Source of the DNA: Cristatella mucedo | Taxonomy: Eukaryota > Bryozoa > Phylactolaemata > Cristatellidae | Assembly (NCBI GenBank): GCA_009760855.2 | Contig: WPIO01000087.1 | Location: forward strand, 703,001-763,000 | Direction: 5' to 3' | DNA length: 60,000 nucleotides | Shown here: in pieces, positions 34,085 through 45,259 of the stretch | How positions within the stretch are numbered: the stretch's first letter is position 1 | How the letters are laid out: each line of letters begins with the position of its first letter | Position numbers and translations under genes: made by a program | Notes under the pieces: generated by a model | Databases searched by the model: none | Seen by the model: only the letters and a program-made list of their open reading frames with translations | What the model was told of the DNA's origin: nothing

Positions 34085-34885
34085 AAAACGAAGGGATTTA
34101 TAAGTCTCGCTAACCTTCGGCTTGACAAGTGACTTCTTCACCATGACGTCGAGTCTTTGCATCAGTTCGACCTCATCGTGCGATTAGGTACTCTCTCGAA
34201 AATAAATTAATAGTGCCATTTGGTCTACTTTAACTAGCTCCGCAGTTCGGTTATGGCTAGATTATTGTAACTCCTTTTTCGTTGGGCCACCAAAAAATAG
34301 GCCAGTGCAGCTGGTGATAAATATGGCTGCAAAGCTAGCTAACAATTCCTAGAGGTTTCTCCTTCGCTGAAAGAGTTAGATAGCTGCCGGCTGATGAACG
34401 GATACAGAGCAAAGTTCATATTCTGACCCACAGGGCCCGCCACTGCTTGGCTCCGTCATATCCAGCTGAGCTGTTCCACCAGTTTCAACCTCCTCATTCC
34501 CTATAATAAATTAGCTGCTTCCTTCCTTCGCTTAAGTACGGTTGGCGACAGAAGCTCTTGATCTGCAGGTCCTAGACTGTGGAACTCGCTTCCTCAGTTC
34601 TTACGCAATGACAACTACTCTCCTGCTGCCGACTATGGCTCATCCTTTTCAGCGGTCCTGAGCTGCAACTTCCATGCTACTCCCTACCTCAACTGCTCTC
34701 CTGATTCTGTTATGCATCCAACTTTCTATTTGTTGCACGAGACGAAATCTGTTAGCCACCAAATGCGTACCGAAAGCCGCTTAAGCTGTGAGTGCGCTAT
34801 ACAAAACTCTCCTGTGTAACACCCACATGGTCTTTATGAATTTGCGGAGTTACAGACGGAGATACATTACATAAATTACATAAAT
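34085..34885 (+). mobile_element. LINE-B C-terminal copy
   Basis: Plus strand: LDYCNSFFVGPPK codons near 34265, then the HCLAPSYPAEL region, GDRSS...GPRLWNSLPQFL, and the end YQMRTESRLSCECAIQNSPV near 34810. The UTR ends in a TTACATAAA-type repeat at 34864-34890. Frameshifted. Confidence 0.8.
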
Positions 34886-34889
34886 TACA

Positions 34890-35330
34890 TTAAGTTCTTA
34901 GGCGACGACAACTACTCTCCTGCAGCCACCTATGACATATCCTTTCCATCCACCCTGAGCTGCTACTTTAGGCTATGCACTAACTCAAGGCTCTCGTGAT
35001 TCAACTATGCTTCTCGCTTTCTGTTTTTTTCACGTAAGATGAAGTCTGTCGGCTACTGAATAAAACAGAAATACTAGCTACTTTAGCAGCCTCTTTTTTA
35101 TGGCGACAGAAGAGTCTTAACGGCTATCACCATCGCTTGCAGCAGCGATTAAGGATCACCAACCGTAGGATTTGAAACTACGACCTTGGGACAGAGGTCG
35201 TGAAAAGCAACTGCCTTACCTAGTGTGCCATCACGAGTGAGCTAGACAAAACTCTCATGCCTAATCCCCCACATAGTCTTTGTGGCTTTGAGGAGTTACA
35301 AATGGAGATGCATTACATTAAAGCGGTTGG
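34890..35330 (+). mobile_element. second LINE-B fragment, split by SINE1
   Basis: Plus strand: gacgacaactactctcctgc (C-terminal codons) starts right after the tail of the previous copy. It breaks at about 35065 and resumes at gctagacaaaactctcatgc, ending tgcattacatta. It is the same family region twice in tandem. Confidence 0.75.
35066..35240 (-). mobile_element. SINE1 nested in LINE-B
   Basis: Minus-strand copy: gctactttagcagcctc end, body, B-box region, the hairpin ccttgggac/gaggtcgtg and the head ccttacctagtgtgccatca. Confidence 0.85.
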
Positions 35331-35979
35331 TAAAAAGGTATTGCTCCATCTGTCCCAGGTACGTGAAGTCACTGCCCTAACTCGTACTCAGCGAAATTAT
35401 TTCTCCAGCTGCCAAGTCTGGCGCAGCGGTTCCAGTCGTTCTGTACAGTGATTTTCATCGCCCACCCGCAATGTAGTCTGCTGGACTGCACGGCGGGCCA
35501 GCAACCAGGACTTCGAGTGCACTCTCTACAACTCTCCAGTGTTGCAAGGGAATAGCTCACAGGAATAGAGCAGACGCATGCGGCTCAACAAGGGGCGTAT
35601 GCTTTAAGAGAACGTTCGCTAGTGGAATGGCTTAATATCCTACTCTTCAGGCAGCTTACGCTGGCCGTGTTCGCCTATCCCTGTACTAATGTGTAGCCAA
35701 TATATATGCAAGGCTGGTGTGGCAAGCTATGCGCTTACACATAATGGATCAACGGAAACTAATCCTGGCCTGGGAATGCCAGTAGAGGTGCTAACGGGAG
35801 TGGTCGCCGGATGACGGTAGGAGGAGCGACTAGCGCGAGCCGTCTGCTCACTTCCAGCTTTACCAGTCAGGCGATTGAGCATGAGCTGCCCGCTCACCCA
35901 TCGCCCACGTGGAGCTAATCCGACAGCGGTTAGGATCCCCGTGCAACCTTGAGGGTCGCCGTCGGGCGTCGGGCGCATT

Positions 35980-36029
<50 letters not shown>

Positions 36030-36794
36030 GGAGAGAGAGCTAAGAGTAGGTAGGAGTCGGAGTATGTGGGAGAACGAGCAAGGAAGTGAGAATGTTCAGA
36101 TGTCACAGGGGCAGATTGAGACGGTACGACCGCGGCTCAGGCCAGAGAAGAATGCAAACACTCCGCCCAAGCGCAAGTCGACTGCTCGCGAAGCCGAGGG
36201 CCGCTGCCCGATCGCCCCGACGGGCGATGACCTAGGGACTACTAAGACGTTGCAGCCTCCAGCAATAAACAGCAAAGTGCAACGTGGACTTCCCATAGTG
36301 CCAGCCGCTCCTCCTGTCCTGGTGTCAAATCAGGCTTGCTGTAATGCAGGAATTCGACGAGCGGCCCCGGTCAGGATGCATCGACACCAGCGCAGGCCGT
36401 CGCGATAATGCCGAGTGCCTAGCCCTTCGGTTGGGTTAGATTAGGGATCGCGTAAGAGCTTGCCGAAGGCCAGCGCAGCTGAGGCCGTGCGGGCGACAGA
36501 CCCAAAGTGTCTGTGGCGTACGTGACGTTCTATAACCTGCATCTAACATCCCTACCAAGCAAATAAACTGTAGCCACCAGTAGACCCCATTGGAGTCCAC
36601 GTGCTTCAGTTACGCTTTAGCAGTCACCGTGCGAGTTACCGAGAGGCTCGACAAGCCTGCCTCTCGATCGTCGCCAATCCAGATTGGGGCTACAAGACTC
36701 AATAAGCAAGGCCACAGCAGTTACAGCTCCGCCATGGAGTGTAAGCTCCGAAAGGGAGCGTCAGGCTTCCTTTGGCGACAGTCCAAAATATATC
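35331..36794. other. unassigned stretch with a GA array
   Basis: A (GA)n run lies at 35982-36024 with a GA-rich edge to 36039. A 114-codon ATG frame follows at 36064-36408 (basic, Arg/Lys/Pro-rich) and is unrecognised. No supported gene. Confidence 0.4.
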
Positions 36795-37245
36795 CGTTGC
36801 GGCTACAGTGTAATAATAATAGTAATAACAATGCACCTAATAAAGCGCCTTCAGATAACTCAATCTCTTTCTAGGCACTTTAAATTTGCTTTGAAGGGAA
36901 ACGCGATTGAATGGTGAGTAATATCATGCTTGATAAACAAACAAAATGAATAACATGGTTAGGGTTGACATGCACAGGGTCAGCATGCAAATGTGATTAG
37001 TGGCAGTATGCACAGTGTTAGCACACATAAGCACTTGAAAGACGAAGTCAGAGGAATCCGCTAAATACTGTCCTAAATAGGTGTTTTTAAGTTCTTTTTA
37101 ATGTGGTCAAGTCAGGGGATATTGTGACGTAAGTCGGGAGTGAGTTCCAGGCTTCGGGAGCATACAAACTAAATGCACGATCTCCAAAGGATTTGAGGTT
37201 TGTACGAGGTATTGGTAAACTGTTGGATTCCGAAAAAGTGGGTGG
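36795..37245 (-). mobile_element. LINE-A 3' fragment
   Basis: Minus strand from AATAAT tail, hairpin and UTR to the codons for SESNSLPIPRTNLKSFGDRAF. Truncated at about 37245. Confidence 0.85.
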
Positions 37246-37712
37246 TAGCACCCATTCATCGCGAGGCGATGCCCGATCTTGCACATCGCCTCGGCTTCGA
37301 ATTCTTTTCCTTATAAGCTAGGCGAGGCGACTGCCGGCTGCGCACTGAGGGAAAAAACGTGCGCGCTCCTAGAAGTGCAATCGTCACCGTCTTCGGCTAT
37401 ATGCAGCCATTACTTCTCCTGTGGTCGGCGACCAAGTCGCACAGCCGCTCGTGCCAGTCTTCGAGAGTTGGACAGATACCCATGAGAAGTTTTCCAGCTC
37501 GTCCGTATCTCAGCCTTTAGATGGTGCATTTACCATAGTAAAGTGTATATAATATACGCATCTATGCTCGCATTTGGGCATTTTTACATAATGCTATATA
37601 TGTACTGTCGAACTCCGAGTTCATGGGCCATAAGCCCTAAAAAGCTAGTCGTTGCGAAAGCCTATCAAATAAGCTAACACGGCATCGGTTATGCATAGAG
37701 CCAGGTCAGGTT
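37246..37712. other. unassigned stretch
   Basis: No gene recognised. The part from about 37665 shares patches with 51830-51970 (gctaacacggcatc, gagccaggtca). Confidence 0.35.
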
Positions 37713-37739
37713 CTGCTATGGGCACAGTGCCCATAGCAG
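37713..37739. repeat. 27-bp perfect palindrome
   Basis: Arms ctgctatgggcac and gtgcccatagcag around a single base. A related imperfect form (gggcacagagcccatagca) occurs at 51947-51965. Confidence 0.95.
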
Positions 37740-40330
37740 GCTGTTCAACATATTTACCAGCACCTGTTTAAATTTGCTATAAATAAACAGGTTTACAAAT
37801 ACATATTTTTGGTTTAGAGATTCTCTCTAAAATCTAACAATAAACCCTAAACCCTAAAGACTTAAAACCATAAACCGTAAATTTCAAAACATTACAGAAT
37901 TTAAAATCCAACCAATAAACTGCGAGCAAGACCTGATCAGTCGTAAACTTACCGGCACAGGAGGCCGAAGTTTTAATGCCCGCACCTTAATCGAGGTCCT
38001 TAGTCGGTCGGAAATAAGGAATCCTAACACGACCGTCCATGGCAGGTGTCACCATTTAGCTTTGACAATTTTATACGAATGCGGTGCGCGGTTCGCGCGT
38101 TCAGACAAAATTAGGCCTCAAACATAACTCGCATAACAGTGCTAGTCTCAGCCGACGCACGACGATTACTGTTTATGCCTGAACCTTGGAGCGCTGCTTG
38201 GAGCACGTGACTTATAGGTGCAGCGCCGACGTAAGCAAGCCAGTGGCAGGAACACGGCAGCGACAAAGAGCTCGCTCATGTCGTAGCACAGCGAGCCTTT
38301 ATCCACAACGTAAACGAACATTTTTGGCAGCAAAGTAGGGTGTGGGCGCCCAACGGCGGCCATGACCTAAAAAGCGGCTCCGTCGCCTAGAGCTACAATC
38401 AGCTCAAAAGCCCAAGTCAACTCAAGAAAAAACTGGTGTTTGTTTCTGTCACAGTGTTAGATTGAATGCTCCATTGGCCATAGGTTATCGCATAATCGGT
38501 ACCTAGCCGTGACAATTCACGAGCCTCTAATTTTCACAAATTAAAGCGAGAAAGTCTGTCACGCCGCAAAATGGCGAACTCGCTCGCATGGAAAGACGGC
38601 GATCTGTCTTCACGTGGCAAAATTTTGCAGCGTTATCTTCCGTGACGGAAATTTTCTTATTTAGCGAAGCGAGTCCTCAGAGATTGAGCAGCTCGTAATG
38701 ATTATTAGTGATAACCTGGCTGATTTAGCTCACCGCCGTTTTTACGGCGTCCGCCTTAATTAAGGCATTCTTCGGCCGTTACAATGAGAAAACCAAGCAC
38801 CCATCTATAGAAAGTGTAAAATTTCAGCTTCGCTACCTCGCGAGACTCTGACAGATATCGCTGCCCATCTCTTTCCAGAGACAGGTGAGTACAATCTGCG
38901 TAGTGCTATCTTAATCGATACCTTAAACGGTCTCCAACTGAAATGAGTCTATTACACAAAAAACATGAAGCAGCAGACTTTCATGCACAGCTGTGTGAGG
39001 TATTGAGAGTTTGTCACGTCGTGCTCAATAATAGCATCGACTCAGCAGTTAGACAGTCTCTGGAGAATGATGGACAAGTTACAGTATCCAGCGTCTCTTA
39101 GAAGCATGTAATGCCGGTAGAATTTCGAAAGGCAATGACCAGTTAAGTTACTGCGAATCTGAAAACAGTCAAATGCAAATGCTTTTACGACACGCCGATT
39201 CAGCAGCCGTAGCACTGTCGTCATTGTCCGTGTTTGTTTGTTTGACGTACTCAAAGACGACGCCGACGCCATTGCATTCACTAGGTGGTACGGTCGATGG
39301 CATTATCGAAAAGAAGCTGCATAGGTATTATAACGCGCAAGAGAAAAACTACGGGAAAACAAAAAAGTCATCAAAAAGGCGAAGAGTAACAAGCATAGGC
39401 ATTCGCAAGACTGACACTTTGTCCCGATAGTGAAAAGTAGCGCCGTGCGTGGCGTTGCCACGTCCCTGTATTTGAACATCGACCCAGAAACAAGAGCCGT
39501 CATCGGAAACCTTACGTGGCTTGGCAACAATCACGTTATTCACGGAGCTGACACACCATCAGGGGTAGTAGTCTCGTTGTGAAGGAAACCAGCTTGACCT
39601 GGGGCTGAGAAGCCATAGGAAACCTTAGCACTGTCGAAGCAAGTTACTACAGTTGCATGTTTCTCAGTGGGTAACGACCTGCTCAGGAGTAATGACCACT
39701 TCGTAACGACCACATATCGATAGTCAATAGTAACGACCCATAAGAGGATAGTAATAATAAAAATAATGTAACAATAGTAATAATTATAGTTGTTGGATAA
39801 ATAGGATTAGGATTATATAGATATAATTATATAGGACTATTTCGTGCCTCACATCTATAGTAAACTCAAAGGCATCGGACACCTGCACAATATCAACAGC
39901 CATTTTTATGCTCTCTTGTAGATTTATAATCTCCGTATTGCGTGCATCCCAATTTCAGCACACGGAGCTTGAACTAGGGCTCGCACATATCTTAAATTGA
40001 TCACCTTGTCCCCCTTGGCCTAGTCCAGACTCATGCTACTGAGTTCAAGCAGCCGCCTTCATTATCGCACCGAAATTCCAGAACTGTAGCAGTCCTAGCA
40101 TTACGCCCAGCCGACTTCTGTTTGTCTATTGCTGCTCGTAGACGGACCGCCTTCATTTAAGGCCATGTTGATCGAGTTGCGGCCAGTTTATAGCCTAGCG
40201 CCCTCTGTGACGCTTCGGCCAGCTTACGATGGCTTCGGATTGATGAGGAAGTAAATCACGGCTTGGCGCAATAGCTGCGAGGCAGTCGGGTGGAGGTTCC
40301 GAGTCGAAAGTCACCAACACCAGGCGGCGT
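37740..40330. other. unassigned stretch
   Basis: No supported gene. It includes a short telomere-like cctaaaccctaaa run at about 37846-37857. A minus frame near 39300-39640 and a lysine-rich plus frame (39173-39430) are unrecognised. 39720-39850 is AT-rich. Confidence 0.35.
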
Positions 40331-41880
40331 TGTTGGAAGAGATACTGGGTGACGGCGGAGGTATGCATATGAGTTCAGCGGCACGCTTTCAAAATTTGAT
40401 GGAAGCCCAGACTTCTTGGCTCGGATTGAGGTCATTTCGATTTGAGGTTATCTCTTAGGCCTGCATAATGTCACAGATTCGACGGAGTTCCGTCCGAGTA
40501 CCTTATCGAAGGCGTCTTATTGGTGTATTGGCGACTAAGTGAAAACTAAAAGATGACATATCTCAAAATAAAGAAGGCGTACTTATCCACGCGCACGAAG
40601 AGCTTGCACGAAGACAGCTGTGAGCTGTGTGTGCTGATGTAAACGAGGAGCATCTCACTCGGCTTATTTCGCCATTGAAGCCTTCAGCTGAGGACGCGAC
40701 CGCCGTTTTCGAAGCGCATCTACAGTCTGCAAAAGTCACCGGGCCGCCAGACGCAGTTAAAAGGTAATTGAAGGCAGCTTAGCTTAGCGATGACGACTCT
40801 CTCTACCGCAGCAACAGAGCCGGTCCACCCACCTTTTTCCGGTGTGACAACCTTTGACTGGTAGTGCCGAGCGAGTGGTGCATGGCGTTGCAGACGAGCC
40901 CTGCGTCCCGTCAATGCCAGTCATCAGCTTCCTGCGTAAACAGCTCGCGGACACGTTGCCAGAAACTTGGCACAGCAATTGTAGTGAAGCAGATCCGTCT
41001 TGTGATACCGGATCGGGCCAGATAGGACGGAGTTCCGTCCGCATTCGGTCGAGCGCTGCGATCGCTTCGGCGCATCTGAAAAAGAGTGGACGTAAAAAAG
41101 AAAAAGCGCAAGCGGTGCGAACCGCTGCGCTAAGACCTAAGATCCCGGCGAGGGCGAATCTGCCCTGCGTGACGGCTGGGCTCGGCAGGCACTCGGCGAA
41201 GGTTGCAGTTGACATTGGCTGCTCCAGTTCCGTAGTCATTTGAACGTGAGCCTCTCTGCTTCTCTGCTCAATCGAACCCGTCATAGTAATGAACGGTAAG
41301 ATGACCAAGTGCCGGAAGGCGCAGATGTTGATTTTCGCGAAAGAGGACTGGTGACCTTGACCCGCCTGGCGGTCGAAATCTGGCCATGCGGCCACGACTG
41401 GCTGCTCGGCGCGGACGCCACAGGGTGTCCGGAAGGCACGAAAGTCAGCGCCGACGGCTGGAGGAGCTTTGAGGTAAGACGCGCCGAGCACGGCTGCAGC
41501 ACTTCTCATTGTATGCGGACGAGACCTGTAGATCGTCCACAAGGATTCCACCGTGAAGTCTGCTAGCGGCGCTCAGACGGTGTCGCGGGTTTGGAGAGAT
41601 GGCACGCACGACCCCCGCGATGGTGAACCGGGTAGCTGCGAACCACATTTTCCCCTTTCGTTGGAGATGCATACTAGGCAGAGGTAGAAGAGTGAATGTG
41701 GCTTGGGTAACTGGCTTAGCAACGATCGGAGAGTGCTCGTCCGGTCCGGTTTCCCTAATGGCGGTAGTCCAGGCGATCGAGGATAAAGTGAGGCTGGCGA
41801 TAGACTACCGAGAGTCGAAGCGCTACGCTTCTTGCCATATCCCACAAGGCTATCTATATATCTATGCCGTATGAAGCAGC
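40330..41880 (+). mobile_element. decayed LTR retroelement: gag, protease and start of RT
   Basis: Plus-strand fragments in changing frames. FSGTLSKFDGSPDF near 40380 is gag-like. A protease-type active-site motif in the form VDIGCSSSVV lies at about 41207-41236 and ends at a stop. A LLGADATG-like flap/C-terminal protease region is near 41400. LMAVVQ...KVRLAIDYRES at about 41755-41820 matches the beginning of a Ty3/gypsy-type RT. The frames are broken by stops and frameshifts, and no LTRs were identified. Assignment is by motif recognition only. Confidence 0.55.
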
Positions 41881-41924
41881 ATTCTTGGCGGAGAAAAATA
41901 GGTGAGCGCTGCTGCTGCATGATT

Positions 41925-42830
41925 TATCTCAAAATTGGTTCTGCCAGCATATCTCCTGTTGAATCAGCTCAAAATCTAGGTGTCATATTTCAAAGTGACC
42001 TCTCGTTAGACGACCACATCAGCTCCACAGTCAAATCTGCCTACTTTCAGGTACACAACATTGCTAAAATTCGGGCTTGTTTACATAAGGATACCACGTC
42101 TAAGTTGGTCCATGCATTTGTAACATCCCGTCTCGACTTCTGCAACTCACTGCTTACTGGCCAAGCAGCATGTGAGATCAGGCGATTGCAGCTGGTGCAA
42201 AACTCTGCAGCTAGGCTTGTCTGTCGTGAGCGTCGCAGTTGCCATATCACATAACTTCTCGCCGACCTGCAGTGGCTACCAGTCAAGCAACGGATTGACT
42301 TCAAGGTCTTGTCGCTCACTTTTAGGTCACTTCATTCTTTGGCTCCAGCCTATCTCTCAGATCTACTCCCCCACCAGGCCAAGCATCGTACCACCCGCTT
42401 TTCGGAATCCAACAGTCTACCAATACCTCGTACAAACCTCAAATCTCTTTGAGACCGTGCATTTAGTTCGTATGCTCCTAAAGTCTGAAACTCCCTCCCG
42501 ATTTGCGTCAGAACATACCCTCACTTGACCACATTCAAAAAGAACTTAAAAACACACCTATTTAGGACAGCATTTAGTGGGTCCCTGTGATTCGTCCTTG
42601 ATGTGCTTATGCGTGCTGACACTGTGCATGCTGCCACTAACCACATTTGCATGCTGACCCTCTGCATGCTGCCATTAACCATGTTATTCATTTTGTTTGT
42701 TTTTTTAAGCATGACTTTACTTACCATTTAATTGCATTTCCCTTTACAGCAAATGTAAAGTGCCTAGAAAGAGATTAAGTTCTCTGAGGGAGCTTTTTTA
42801 AGTGCATTATTATTATTATTTATCTGCGAA
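41925..42830 (+). mobile_element. LINE-A 3' part inserted in the LTR element
   Basis: Plus strand, from LKIGSASISPVESAQNLGV codons near 41930 to the C-terminal region with two frame breaks, UTR, hairpin and ATT tail at 42806-42821. 5'-truncated downstream of the catalytic motif. Confidence 0.9.
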
Positions 42831-42869
42831 ATTCATATCTCCAAATACACGTTCACCAGTCGCTGTGGG

Positions 42870-43850
42870 GCTATCAAACATTTTAATTCAAGGCCAAACG
42901 CTTCCGCTTGATACCATTGGGTTCTGATCTGAACCGGAAGCTCCTCAAATAATGTCAGCCGTCACGGACAAAGATCTGTTTATGGACCCACTCGTTCGCC
43001 GGGAAGCGAGTCTTTTCTGCAGGAAATCGGTGTCAACAATGCCGGCGAACTAGTGCAGCGCTTTGATCTTGAAGCCGAGCCGCCGAGAGCGGCAGCTGAA
43101 TGGTCGCCTATTTGGACTGAGAGTGCGGCATCCTAGCAGTGAGCTTGTGTGGGGATGCGATACTGCAGCCAGTATCGCCGGAGAGCCTCGGAAAAAACGA
43201 GAGGCTTTTTCAGGGTGTGGCCAATCAGTTGGACGATTTTGTATTGCATGCTGGTCGCGGGTAGCTCATAGCTATATTAAGCTTATAATCTGCGAAAACA
43301 GCAGGAATTCACCAGTCGGCACTAGCTTTTTAGAGGTCGTGGAGGAGATGAATCGCCCCGTCATTGCTGAGGACCCCGTTACGGGTGTTTGTTCATTATC
43401 ACCTACGACTACTCAGACGCTTTGGTGCATCTTGAGCAGCCTTGTGATAGCAGGGTATGACTAAAAATTGGCGGTAATATTTTTGAGGATGCGTCGTGGC
43501 TTCGAAAGGCTGACGACTCAAGGCGCATCGAGTTGGTAGAGTTGGAGTCGGTGCTTAAAGGCGTCAACCTAGCTATAGAGGGGATCTGATGTCTGTATTT
43601 ATCGTATCCGAGACCGCAACAGTATTCGGCTGGCTCTGGTCACTGTGCTCGGGCGACAGGCGGGAGAGAGCTCGGGGTAGCGTTAACGCGTCGGCGCCTG
43701 ACCGTCGCCCGACGGCACGAGTCAGGCAAGTGGTTTCTTGCATGTCTCTCCTCTTCTTGTTCCGGCGAGCGAGAATAAAGTGGATCGCCGACTTGCATAC
43801 TCCAGCGACGGTTCGAACCTAGCCGTTTCGACGATTAACCTAAGGCATGA
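42870..43850 (+). mobile_element. decayed LTR retroelement: end of RT and RNase H
   Basis: Continuation of the same kind of element: MSAVTDKDLFMDPLVRRE near 42952, a broken RT catalytic region (FLQEI where an aspartate pair is expected), then GIAEPRKKREAFS-like codons near 43175. An RNase H-like part follows: WC at about 43424, DASWLRKADD near 43490, ELESVLKGVNLAI near 43545 with its acidic residue, and SETATVFGWLWS near 43610. Several frames, several stops, clearly dead. No integrase was recognised downstream. Confidence 0.55.
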
Positions 43851-45082
43851 CTGACGAGGCCATTGTTGCCGCCGTAGCTGCTGACAAACAGATTGTCAGT
43901 TCAACGGAACTCGGCGAGTTTCGTGATAAGCACGAAATCGGCACTTATTGAACTCTAAGCCTTGCTCAAATGACATTGCAATAGGTAAGACCACACGTAG
44001 TCAGGTTGAGAGTGTGAGGTCTCAAAGGAACTTGTCATGATCTCGAAACTAGAACACGATCAGTCCGTGCTATGCAGAGGAGCAAACCTCCATGCTCCGT
44101 TGCATAAACGATTTCACTTGCCACTCACGTTTCATTCCAATTCCTGGAAGCATTCGCTCATTCAGTCTTCTCTGCTTACAGTCAGTTTTAAAATCTATAA
44201 CATGCGATGGTCAAAATACTTAAGATCTCTTAACTGAGCATCCCATCACCCGCGGATAAGTTAACGCACAGGCAGTGCTTGTCAAAATACTCCAACCGCC
44301 TTGCCAAGCTCCTCAGGCACAGCTACCAATTCGGCCATTGAATGAATGAACGTGATGGCGGGCTGCATAATGAAAGGATGAAAGGGATTTAAACTAGAGA
44401 ACAGTAGCTTGGGTAAGCCGATAACATAAATAAATCGGCACTGCCTAAGTGACTTTAGCCTAAATGGCAATACAAACCCACCTAGGATAGCACCGATGCT
44501 CATTTTGGTAAAGACGACTGGAGACAAACAAAGCTTGCAGCCAACTGAATATATTTATAGTCAAGAGGGCACTTACTCTGCTCGACATTAGAAGTAGCAG
44601 TGCAAGCATGGTATATCTATAGCTCTAATTGTAACAGGATACGTCTTTTGTAATTGTTCGCCGAGCCCGTAGAGTATGAGACATATTCCGGCTCAAGGCT
44701 GAGGGATTACAACATAAGTTATGAGCTCCGCATATCGGTGTCATACACACTCAAATGGCAGCAAACTTTATCAAAATTGTTGATGAAAAACTTGTTCTGA
44801 ACTAGACTAGCGTCACTCGTAAATTGAAAAGCAGAGTCCTCAGAATATACTGTTCTAGCAAATCTCCTCTAGCCTGTATAATTCGGCATTGGGCATATTC
44901 TGTTCTAAAGTGAAACTTCTGTAGAATATCATGACTAACTATTTGCAGGTCAACCGCATTGCTAAATGCTTACAATTGATTCCAAAATCTGCGCCTAAGC
45001 CTTTTGTTTTGTACTTCGCAAAAAGTAGAGGAAAATATTTATAACCAACATGGCGCAAGTCCACATAATAAATGAATAAATA
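43851..45082. other. unassigned stretch
   Basis: No gene recognised. An 81-codon minus frame (44282-44527) has two hydrophobic segments but no known domain. The start may include further LTR-element remnants. Confidence 0.35.
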
Positions 45083-45240
45083 AATCCTAGCTGATTTAAC
45101 AGCCTCTTTTTGTATATTGACAGAAGAGCCTTAACGGCTATCACCACTGCTTGCAGTGGCGATAAAGGATCGCCAACATGAGGAATCGAACCCACGACCT
45201 CGAGACCGAGGTCCTGAAAGCAACCGCCTTACCTAGTATT
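45083..45240 (-). mobile_element. SINE1
   Basis: Minus-strand copy: ctagctgatttaacagcctc end, body with a 7-base cgataaa linker, B-box region, hairpin cgacctcgag/cgaggtc and head aaccgccttacctagt. Confidence 0.85.
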
Positions 45241-45259
45241 AATGAAGTATTAAGTATAT

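Noticed and set aside
39300-39650. Minus frame with YGFSAPGQAGF and later short frames, reminiscent of a cuticle-type repeat
   Set aside because: The resemblance is a few residues only, with stops between segments.
40784-41551. 255-codon minus ORF
   Set aside because: It lies antisense to the retroelement protease region, has no domain and is probably fortuitous.
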